Shown: piece after piece, positions 25,925 through 34,782 of the stretch
Numbering within the stretch: position 1 is the stretch's first letter
How the letters are laid out: each line of letters opens with the position of its first letter
Source: Epiperipatus broadwayi
Taxonomy: Eukaryota; Onychophora; Udeonychophora; Euonychophora; Peripatidae
Reading direction: 5' to 3'
DNA: 64,000 nucleotides
Assembly: GCA_028023455.1 (NCBI GenBank)
Contig: JAQFVV010012434.1
Coordinates: 8,429,355 to 8,493,354, forward strand
The notes under the pieces: generated by a model
The model's input: only the letters and a program-made list of their open reading frames with translations
The model's database searches: none
What the model was told of the DNA's origin: nothing
Made by a program: the position numbers and the translations under genes

Positions 25925-26620
25925 AACTCAGTACCCCTCTAATTCTATTAATAACTATTTTAATGCTATCATTTCTTGATAGCTTTTGTACATTTTTTTA
26001 TATCAAATAAAACAATAATTCTATTTCTGTTCAATTTTACTAGAATTAGTTTAGCTATAATTTCTTCCGAATTCTTGACACAATATTTAACAAAACCAAT
26101 TGTACTAACAACTTTTTTGTATATTATATTACATAAATATTTAAAGATATAACTATTAAAATTCAAACCCAATCTTACAGACATAATATCCTTAAGTGTT
26201 TTATCTTTCCAAATACACACAGATGTTCAAATTTAGTAGGACATAAAAATCTATACTCCTTTTTCTTAATTAATCTCTTTTCTTTCATATAACTTAACAA
26301 ATTCATATATTTTGCTTTAATAATGTTACCACAATTTTTATTTATTCTAATATACTTCTGTTTTCTAAATCTTTCATTTTTTTCTCATATTTTTGTTTCT
26401 TTAGAATTAGAAATCTTGATCCTTTATCTTAAGTTGTTATAACTATATCCTCCTTTTTTATTTTATTCACAATTTGTTTTATTATAAATGTATCTTTCCA
26501 CTTTCTCTTATTATACATTTCTTTTTAGTTAATAACATCATTAATATTTGATTGAATATTAGATTTTAAAGTATTAGTAGTATTCCCAGTTTCCATACTA
26601 CCAATTGTTTTTATCTACAT
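25925..26620 (-). pseudogene. Penelope-like element, upstream half
   Basis: The minus strand reads DKGSRFLILKKQKYEKKMKD near 26440-26370 (family KADKGNxxVIMxxxDYxxKM). Then comes IKKKEYRFLCPTKFEHLCVFGKI (family, ending PRLYGLPKIHK). An 83-codon open stretch at 26220-25969 includes FVKYCVKNSEEIIAKL and RIIVLFDIKKC (family FVKNSxxFVxKIKxL, ILVSFDV). These are the fingers and motif A region preceding the pieces found at 22046-23175. The order and strand show one element split by the LINE insertion. Confidence 0.75.
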
Positions 26621-26818
26621 CTCTATTTTTAAAAGATATAAATTTAGAAATTTTTTTAATATTATAAATATGAAGATAATATAATTATAATGTGAAATAG
26701 TAGAAGTATAATGAATATGATTAAAAAAATATTTAGATTTATATATAAGAAAAGTTTATATATATATATCATTAAAGATAAGAATATTAGAGAAATAATA
26801 GATCCTAAATTTTAGCAA

Positions 26819-27480
26819 CCATGGTCTCAAAAAAAGCTGCTGTGAAAAAATTTAAAGTTAAAAATGATAGACTTAGTTTAAATAAAGAAAAGGCATATTA
26901 TCAGAAGTTAGAAATGGGGTAGGACTATACTGAGATAGGTTATGATAGAAAGGTAATTAGCAAAAATTTTAATTATTAGTAATAGTAAGTATAAGGAAGA
27001 CAATAACATGAGAGTTCAAAAAGTTAGAAAATGTATTTCAATACCATGTTCAAAAGAAGTATATACAATATTAAATGATGAAAGGTTAAATAATGAGATA
27101 AATGTACAATGCACAAATAGTAAATCATTAAAAAAATGTTTCTGTAATGCAAAAATGATTGATGATATTAATAATAAAATAGGAAATATTTAGGTGATTA
27201 CTTACGACAAAGTCATATGTTATGTGTTGGACAGTAAGGGGAAAGTGCAATTGAAATGGCTGGAAAGCATAATACAGAAATAAATAAGAAGTACCCTAAG
27301 TCTAGATCATATAATCATCTTTAAAAACTGGATACTTAATTAAGTATGAAAAGAATACATGGATAATGAAGTATAGTAACAATTTTAAAGAAAGGAAATA
27401 TTTTGAAACTTTATACATATAAAGGAATATGAATAAATAAATGTATGAATATAGAAAATGTTTTTATAAAATTGGATGGC
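26819..27480 (+). pseudogene. Second Penelope-like fragment, inverted to the first
   Basis: The plus strand gives KFKVKNDRLSLNKEKAYYQK, then TEIGYDRKVISK, then (after a stop) HMLCVGQ and AIEMAGKHNTEINKKYPKSR. These match the thumb and GIY-YIG regions of the minus-strand element at 22046-22780 (KVQNDRHSLNKNEAYNQK, TEISYDRKVISK, VGQSGKNAVEK). It lacks an RT core. The two copies lie in inverted orientation about 4 kb apart, as is common for truncated Penelope insertions. Confidence 0.7.
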
Positions 27481-27576
27481 ATCACTATTAGACAATTAAA
27501 AGCTGTAATGTATATAGAAGTATAATTTAAATAATAAGTGAATAATGCTTAAAGCTAAATGGGAAAAATATGTAAT

Positions 27577-28083
27577 CATTAGAAACCAATCAGAACCATC
27601 TAAACATTCACAATATAGATAGTAATCAATATTTCTGAATGTTATCAAGGCAACCTCTCACCTTTTAATAGCATGAATGGAAATCCATTTTTACTAATGG
27701 TCCATTGAATACATATGGACACTTAAAGATTGCAACTTGACCACAGAGAATGAAATATTGATACAATGAAGTTTAAAATACATGAGTGATTTAAAAGTAT
27801 TGCAGTTTGTAATGTTATAATTGACTATTTATTAGTCTGCATTACATGGACATGTTTATTTCATGTTTAAAGAGGTTTATTTAAACTTCATTGTTTCAAT
27901 ATTTCATTCGCTGTGGTCAAGTTGCAATCATTAAGTGTCCATATATATTCAATGGACCATTAGTAAGAGTGGATTTCCATTCTTGCTATTAAAAGGTGAG
28001 AGGTGGCCTTGACAACAGTGATAAATATTGATTACTATCTATTTTGTGAATGTTTAGGTAGTTACTGGTTGTTTTCTAATGGT
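27577..28083. repeat. Large foldback repeat, arms about 195 bp
   Basis: The left arm (about 27577-27775, starting CATTAGAAACCAATCAGAACC) is inverted in the right arm (about 27885-28083, ending GGTTGTTTTCTAATGG). Most positions match, for example AATGGTCCATTGAATA and TTGCAACTTGACCACAG. The centre of about 110 bp is unrelated. No ORF is present. This looks like a non-autonomous foldback/MITE element; the arms have diverged by several per cent by eye. Confidence 0.85.
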
Positions 28084-28221
28084 TATAGATGTATAAGTAT
28101 TAATTCTAATATTTTCATAGATAATCCATATAAAAAGAATTAAAACTTCTTTTATGTTGTTATTTTTAAACAATAAAAATTTATTATAATAAGATATAAT
28201 AAAATATCTATATATACAACA

Positions 28222-28427
28222 AAAAACATGAAAAAAATAAATTTTCAATAGAAAAGCTTTTTTCGATACATACAATTTGTATCTTTTTCAATATGTCTGC
28301 TGACGATTACCGTTAAATACATATAGCGACATTTAACGGTAATCGTCAGCAGACATATTGAAAAAGATACAAATTGTATGTATCGAAAAAAGCTTTTCTA
28401 TTGAAAATTTATTTTTTTCATGTTTTT
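28222..28427. repeat. Perfect hairpin: 97-bp arms, 12-nt loop
   Basis: Positions 28222-28318 and 28331-28427 are exact reverse complements by base-by-base reading, separated by ACATATAGCGAC. The arm includes CAATATGTCTGCTGACGATT. Lack of any mismatch means very recent origin, gene conversion, a long-hairpin RNA source, or an assembly/foldback artefact. Confidence 0.93.
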
Positions 28428-28829
28428 CATAGATAAATAAATTCAAAGCATTATTTCTACTAGTATGTCTGTATATATAGATAAATGTATTATTTAATTA
28501 AGAGGTTAATGAATTATTTAATTAAAGATAGGTTGTTGGGGAAAAAATGAATATGTTATATGTGTAAAAAAAAATTTTAAATAATTAATACAGATGTATA
28601 AGTTATGCAAACATTTTTTTTTTTTAAATTATAATAAATTTTTTTGCGAGTTTATTTCTAGAGAATACCTTTGGAGACAGAATAGAGTTATAGAATGTCT
28701 TTTTATCATATGATCAATATTTTTAAAATGTCATCTTGAAATGATTTATTGGTTAATATTTAAAATTAAAAATGCATGAATATATATATAATTTTTAAAT
28801 ACATGTATAGTATTTATACTTTAAGCTAG

Positions 28830-28956
28830 ATGTAATTAGAGGGATTTGCACCCAGGTTTTCAAGCTTCTCCCAGTCATCCACTCCATCTTATACAACTGA
28901 TACACATAACCACATACATGTGAAAGAGACAAATGATCTCCTATATATATATATAT
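28830..28956 (-). repeat. Interspersed repeat A, 3' part (interrupted copy)
   Basis: The minus strand matches 39316-39437 on the plus strand (GGAGATCATTTGTCTC, CACATGTATGTGGTTATGTG, GTGCAAATCCCTCTAA). The rest of this copy lies across LTR element 1, at 37818-38000. A B-box-like GTTCAAATCC is present near the 3' end in the other copies, suggesting a tRNA-like end. Confidence 0.75.
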
Positions 28957-31900
28957 TGTAACAGTCAAGTTTGTACATTCGCGTAACAGAATTCAGAATC
29001 CAAGCAAAAGAGACCGAAGCTGACCAGAATAGGACTGTGACACCCCGAGTCCGACCACACTTCAACTTGTAAGCCAGGATTCCAAGACTCAAGACCCTAT
29101 GAATGACCACCTTGAAATTACATGTAGTATACCTCTTTCCACACGGCCGACATAGGTCACGGAGAAGCAATAAGACTCTGATAATTAAAAGAGAGGTTCT
29201 TAATTGACTAAGATAGATCACTTAATGCATAGTTTTCACATATATAGGCTATAAATAATAATTAGAATTGGATTGAATTAGATCAATAACGAAACAGAGA
29301 ATGAAATACATTAAATTAATTATATATTTATTTACAATTGGCATGAAATTGATCAGTTTTACACATTTCAGCATCGAATGTACAAACATTGGGTGGATAA
29401 GAGAACACATTCTCTTTTTATATACAATTCAAAATCACTTTACATAAGTAATCATTAAATTTCATAGAGGGGTTTAACATATGCCCATCTTATGAATTGT
29501 TGACATTTAATACATAATCAATCACTACGTTAAGTCTATAAATCTCGATAAGCCAAATCCTATTACATTTGTGGCTGGTATATAAATAATTATATTAAAC
29601 TTTGATCATGAATTCATTTACTAAAATATACAATATGACTTAATAATGAGCGCATAAACCAGCTCAAGTAATGATCGATCGAACATGGCTTTCAAGAGAA
29701 AATTTCTGAATGCTGAAAGCGTTGTATAAAGGTGGGAGAGTTGGCTGCATAAGATTTTACCAATGCGCTATGGCACAGGTAAACAATAATAGGAAAAGTC
29801 ACTCTGTGGATGGATGAAATAACTTCAGGGTTCTTGCGACAAACACCGGTACCCTGTAACCGATCGCAATGCTGCGTGAAAAGGAACATTGTGTTCAGGA
29901 ATGGCGGGGGACTTACGTGCTAACCTGGCCTTGGCTCAGGCTTCACTACTGCTCTACCCTATAAAAGAAGATGTGCTGGCAATGCCGTGGCTCCATCTTG
30001 AGATACGTATATTACGTATAGCAGCAAAATGAGAATAATTTTATAAAATAATATCACATCCGCCAAGCAAAGAATAGTATATTTCATACTATGAAATACG
30101 AGTTAATAGCATATTAGCTCTATCAAATTGGGACCAACTCTGGTATAGCCTGGTAATAAACGTCTATGCTACAAAAGGGAATATTATTACATCTGTACTT
30201 TGACATGTTCAATCTATTAAGTTACTTATAGATAATAAATATTTAAGGAGGGAAAGTATATTTCTATGGACTTAAGAATTTAAATGTCAAATATACTTAT
30301 AAATATGATCAAGGCTAAATTTAATTCTAAATAAAACTATAAGGTTAAGTTTTTAACTGGTTGATCAAAAGAGCCACATTTCGCATATTAAATCATTTAA
30401 ATAATAAAAAAAATAGGATTTCGAAACAGTGCAGAAAGTTGGCGCTACAAACAAATTATACGAAGATTTTCAAATAATATCTTCTTAAAATATACATGAA
30501 ATTAAGTGCTCACTGTTTCGAAATATTGGCATATGAAATATAATAAGCATTTAAAATAAAATAAGCAAAGACATATAGACACAACCGCAGTGATATAACT
30601 TTAAATTAGACACTTATAATGTACTTTAAATGAAAGGAAAATATAAATAAGTCAGATTATTTAAACTTTAACACATTAAATTTTGATAGCAATTGACATA
30701 TTTAAAATATTAAATGGATTCTAAGTTTTGATTACATTTAGCTTTATCATTATTTTAAAAGGAAGTTAGCTAACTTAGATAGATATTATTTACATTTAGA
30801 ATTACACAGAATTACACAGAGCTCTGCGGTTTGAAAAATAAAAACGTACCAGTATTATTTATCTGGACTGCAAGTTCTTGCTGTAGGTTTGGTGAGTTTT
30901 ACTGGGTGGCTGATGGCATCATCTTTCCCATTCTGTTAGGCTTATCTCTGCTAGTGGCATGATGGTGGTTCAGGCATTTCGACGAGAGAAACCCCGTTCT
31001 CCCGCGGAGTTACAGCAACAAGATGCCCGCTTTTAGCCGGACATGTTAAACATTAACAATTGTGAAGACTGGCTGCAATTCTCACTAACAATATGGCTGT
31101 CTATGTTAAAAATACAGAGTATTTATATCTTTTCCTTATCGGAATCTATCGCCTCAAGACTCACTAAACTCAGGAATTTAATTACATATTTTTCAATTTT
31201 ACAATCCAGATTTTTAAAATCTTAGATAACTTATGTTAGAAACATTCCATAAGCTATTATAATTAAGATTTTCCGTTGCAAACAATTGTCCAATTTAGAT
31301 TTTAAAATAACTTACTCTTATCTAAAGAGATTTTAATTAGTAAATTTTGAACTAGTTTTACTTTTTACGAATTCCAGGTGTGGTCGTTAATGACACTTGT
31401 TTACAATCAAAAATCTTTTAATTACTTGACCAGCTTTTATTTTTAATCTTACATATAATAGAAACTCTTTCTATTTAAAAACAACTTTTTAACATTTTTT
31501 TAAAACGAAAACATTTTTAACATATTTATTTAAAATAATTTACAAACATTTTGATATAGCTTTTAAATATATTTTCGAGAAACTTTTTTCCCTGAAATAT
31601 ATTTAAAACAAGAAATCTTTTAACAATTTTTAAAGACATTTAATATTATTTTTAGATACTGGCCTTTACATATTTTAAATCATGTCTTTCTTCTATATAG
31701 CACAGATTATATATCCACATACAAAATTACAATATTAAACAACAAAATTAATAATTTACACTTAACTTAAATAATATAACGAATATTTTTAGAAATATTA
31801 AATAAATTTAGTACGCTATAATTTTACTAATCCTATCTAATTATAGCGTTGGTTCGCACACAAATATATAATACTGTTTATACAGACATGAGTGAATTTT

Positions 31901-31998
31901 AGATTTATTAACATTTAAATAGGTTCGAACTTAGCACAGATGAGAGTGTCATTAGGTTTGATGGTGAAACGATAGGGCCTTGGAAAGTTATCGTTTCA
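28957..31998 (-). repeat. Element 1, 3' LTR
   Basis: A 3042-bp TG...CA repeat nearly identical to 34783-37817, with scattered substitutions and a few small indels. The outer hairpin TGAAACGATA...TATCGTTTCA occupies 31965-31998. A TATAAAAG box lies at 29960-29967 on the plus strand, antisense to the Gag-like ORF. Open frames within it (for example 29692-29889, 31043-31225) recur in the other LTR only by duplication. Confidence 0.92.
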
Positions 31999-32016
31999 TA
32001 TCCGAATACTTGGGAC

Positions 32017-32039
32017 AAAAAAAATAACAAAAAAAAAAA
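32017..32039 (-). promoter_or_regulatory. T-rich tract preceding element 1 3' LTR
   Basis: On the element sense strand this is a T11-G-TTA-like-T8 run, ending about 18 nt before the 3' LTR. No purine tract abuts the LTR, unlike typical retrotransposons. Confidence 0.5.
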
Positions 32040-32420
32040 GGAATTTACTTACAGTTGGCTATTAAATAATTTGATAAGCTTTTTTTTTTTTTACTAGTAA
32101 TATTAAATCAATTAAGCTACCACATAGAGATGAAAACATATAAACCCAATTGCCTGCTACATTCTTTACCGAGGAATTTCATACATATTAGACAATCAAT
32201 TATTACAAAAAAAATACGACTAAATTAAAAGTTTAAAAGCATTCCACACAAAATAGAATATTGTCAAATATTTACATTAAACAAACTTTTATATCCTACT
32301 GGATATACGTCAATTAGTATACAATGGGGCTGTTAATTTATATATATATAATATTAATAATTTATAAACTATATAATGATAAGGAAAGGCAGATCGTAAC
32401 AAATATATACATATTTTTAT

Positions 32421-32888
32421 CTAAATAGGATATGGTGGTACATTAAGTAACTCTTCTTTATCTGACATAAAACAGCACCCGAATATAATGTCATCCTCTT
32501 CATCTGATGTCCATCCATATCCTTCATACTCATCTTCCCATCTCAGAGTCGGTTGTGCTGGGTGCATTTCTAAACCTTGTACAAACTTGCTTCCACTATA
32601 TAGAACTTCCTTATCTGATCTTCTATTTAGGTCTACTCCTTCATAGCTAGAGAAATACTTTGGGTGCTTTCCAGATCTGTTATTCCCGAATAGTAGGGTT
32701 TGAACCCGTTCTTTCTCTCTCCCTCTGTTCTTCCCCTGGCAAACCTCTGTGGCTGTCTCCTGCCTTCTTTCTGTCCATCCCAGCCTTGATTTCTTCCTAC
32801 TTGGTATGGATCCTTTCTTTTCCTTTTCTTCTTGTTCTTTATGGTACTCTTCGATTTGTACTTCCAATACAGTCCACCTATTTCCCAA
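32421..32888 (-). CDS. Second, overlapping frame of the element 1 Gag-like ORF
   Basis: A 155-codon frame, offset by -1 from the main ORF, overlaps its last 256 nt and runs 212 nt beyond it. The unique C-terminal part is acidic (WEDEYEGYGW, SDEEDD), then GCCFMSDKEELL. It may be a C-terminal extension reached by frameshifting, a sign that one indel has split an ancestral ORF, or chance. The absence of stops across the whole overlap in both frames is notable in such AT-rich DNA, although the overlap itself is GA-rich and stop-poor. No family match is recognised. Confidence 0.35.
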   Translation of the reverse strand: MGNRWTVLEVQIEEYHKEQEEKEKKGSIPSRKKSRLGWTERRQETATEVCQGKNRGREKERVQTLLFGNNRSGKHPKYFSSYEGVDLNRRSDKEVLYSGSKFVQGLEMHPAQPTLRWEDEYEGYGWTSDEEDDIIFGCCFMSDKEELLNVPPYPI

Positions 32889-33799
32889 AGCTCTCTATCC
32901 AACTCTGTTCTGTTTTGCTGGAGATCCCGCTTTCTATCTTCTACTATGGCCTCAATATCCACACATTTGGATTCTTTATTCTCAGTCTCTACTATATTCT
33001 CCAGCGTGTCCTTGCTATCCCATGTTTCCAATTCGGTTCTCTTCAAAAGGAAATGGCAACTTTCATCATCCCCTTCATTAATCTCTGGCTTCCTCATTTT
33101 GTCCAGCTCAGTTTTCCTCAACTCTTCCTTTTCCACTGGTTTTAGCTCTTCTTTTACTATTATATCAATTTTAATATGTTCTTCTTCTAGCATTGTGCTA
33201 TCAGACTTTACTTCTTCTCCCTGATCTGACACTAACTCTTCTATCTCATCCTCTACAGTATTCTGCATTTCCTTGCCATTTTCGTCCTGTGCTTTTTCTA
33301 TCTTCTCTGTGAGTTTTACTGGAATCTCCTCACTTTTTAGCTGGCATCCCTGCAGAATTTTACACAGTTTTTCTTCTAAGTCTTTTCTAATCTGTGCTGT
33401 ACCTTCCTCACATCGCCTGCCCAAAGCTTCAAAACATTGTTCCATTTTTAGATTATTTCTATAATCTCTCTCTTCTGCATCCTGTCTAATTTGCTTTAAT
33501 AGTGACTCCATCATTGAGTTCATATTCCAGCATTCTTTCTTAATTTCTTCTATAGGTATCTGTTCAGATCCCGTGGTGTCTGACTTTTCTGACATGGCCA
33601 CGCTTTGATGTATCGATGCCTTTTCCCTAATCTGGCTCGTACTCGCCTCACCTTTTGTGTCTCCCTCTGTGCTGCTACTCTCTTCCATAATTTCTTTTCC
33701 CGATTTTAATATAACACCCCTGCACATTCCTTCTTTTCCTGTTTTCCCTTCTTCCCCTTCGCTCACTACTTTCCTTTCTTCTTCCGTACTATTATCCAT
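32633..33799 (-). CDS. Gag-like charged coiled-coil protein of element 1
   Basis: This 388-codon ORF has a good start context (AAAATGG) and is the only long ORF in the interior. The product is strongly charged. Residues about 1-80 are E/K/S/T-rich. About 85-155 look helical and coiled-coil-like (MMESLLKQIRQDAEE, IRKDLEEKL). About 160-300 are Glu-rich. About 315-375 are very basic (KNKKKRKRK, then RRQPQRFARGRTEGERK). A coiled coil followed by a basic nucleic-acid-binding tail fits a Gag-like role, with the R/G/Q-rich tail instead of a CCHC zinc knuckle, which is absent. Homology to known Gag proteins could not be tested. It was read as intact, so this copy may be recent. Confidence 0.6.
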   Translation of the reverse strand: MDNSTEEERKVVSEGEEGKTGKEGMCRGVILKSGKEIMEESSSTEGDTKGEASTSQIREKASIHQSVAMSEKSDTTGSEQIPIEEIKKECWNMNSMMESLLKQIRQDAEERDYRNNLKMEQCFEALGRRCEEGTAQIRKDLEEKLCKILQGCQLKSEEIPVKLTEKIEKAQDENGKEMQNTVEDEIEELVSDQGEEVKSDSTMLEEEHIKIDIIVKEELKPVEKEELRKTELDKMRKPEINEGDDESCHFLLKRTELETWDSKDTLENIVETENKESKCVDIEAIVEDRKRDLQQNRTELDRELWEIGGLYWKYKSKSTIKNKKKRKRKDPYQVGRNQGWDGQKEGRRQPQRFARGRTEGERKNGFKPYYSGITDLESTQSISLAMKE

Positions 33800-34782
33800 T
33801 TTAAATATACTAACAAAAATTTTTTTCTCTTTTTAATGGCTCAATTTGTTTTTGCTACAGTTTCTTGGTTTTTGTTTGCTTTACTAGCTTGGCTAATTGA
33901 TGCACTCCACAAAGAAAACGATCTGGCTCCTACTCATCTCAACACCTATGACTAACTCTATTAATACACCTAACTTCTCGCTATACATTCGCTTGATGCC
34001 CACCCAACATTTAACTAATGGTGAAATAAATTTTATATATATATAACAAAAAAATTATAAAATGCAACTCACCCTTGGCCTCTTGCAGCTGTTTTTCTTT
34101 TTTAAATTTTCCACAGTTCATGGTTATAATTTAATTTACACGTCTGTGCCAGTTTCGAACCTTTAAGATTTGATTTGACCTTACATTTATTTCCTTCTCT
34201 TTCTCATTCAATCCAATTCATAAAACATAAAACAAATAATAGACCCCCCTTTTCTCTCTTTACTCCTGATGACAAAATTTATGTGAGAACAATTTGACAT
34301 TTATTCAAATCATCCTTGGGCGCCAGTCACAGTGAGCAAGAAAGTTTACACAACATATATTTTAAATCCCATTAAAAATTCTACTATGCATCTATATAAA
34401 TAATTTTTATATAATAAAATAATAATCTATTCAGAGTATGGAATTAATTGACGTTCAAACTCAGGACAAAAAAATCTATACATATACATTATTTTGGAAA
34501 ACGAAAAAAAAATTAATTCAAAATCATTAATTTTAAACAAAATAATTTTATCTCTATACTCAATCTCCTCAGGGGTGGAAATAAGTTACATGCCCCATGA
34601 TTTTTGAGTGTACAAACCCGGGGGATAAAATATCTTACATATATATTATTCATTATTATTTAAAATAGAAGGAAAAAAAACATTATATGTACATATTAAA
34701 TGCTCTACAGGGTATTGCAGGGTGTAGGAATATCGAATAGCCCCACGATGGGCGTCCAAACCCGGTGGTAAAAAATATACTA
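33800..34782 (-). other. Element 1 leader with repeated primer-site-like units
   Basis: Reading from the 5' LTR on the minus strand, a unit like ACC(A/C)CCGGGTTTGGACGCCC...CATGGGGC recurs about three times in degenerate form, near 34765, 34615 and 34455. The first is the primer-site candidate. A CTGGCGCCC box is at 34326-34318. A GAGAGAAAAGGGGGGTC purine run near 34260-34240 has a counterpart in element 2 (AAAAGAGAGTAGGGTGG). Confidence 0.5.
34733..34758 (-). promoter_or_regulatory. Candidate primer-binding site of element 1
   Basis: Minus strand TGGACGCCCATCGTGGGGC, starting 24 nt inside the 5' LTR. It matches the tRNA-Lys(1,2) primer site used by some retroviruses (TGGCGCCCAACGTGGGGC) apart from one inserted A and one mismatch. 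A 24-nt offset is larger than usual. Confidence 0.55.

Noticed and set aside
32660-33464. Four plus-strand frames of 63-161 codons
   Set aside because: They are antisense shadows of the Gag-like ORF at 32633-33799, whose biased GA-rich codons leave few stops on the other strand.
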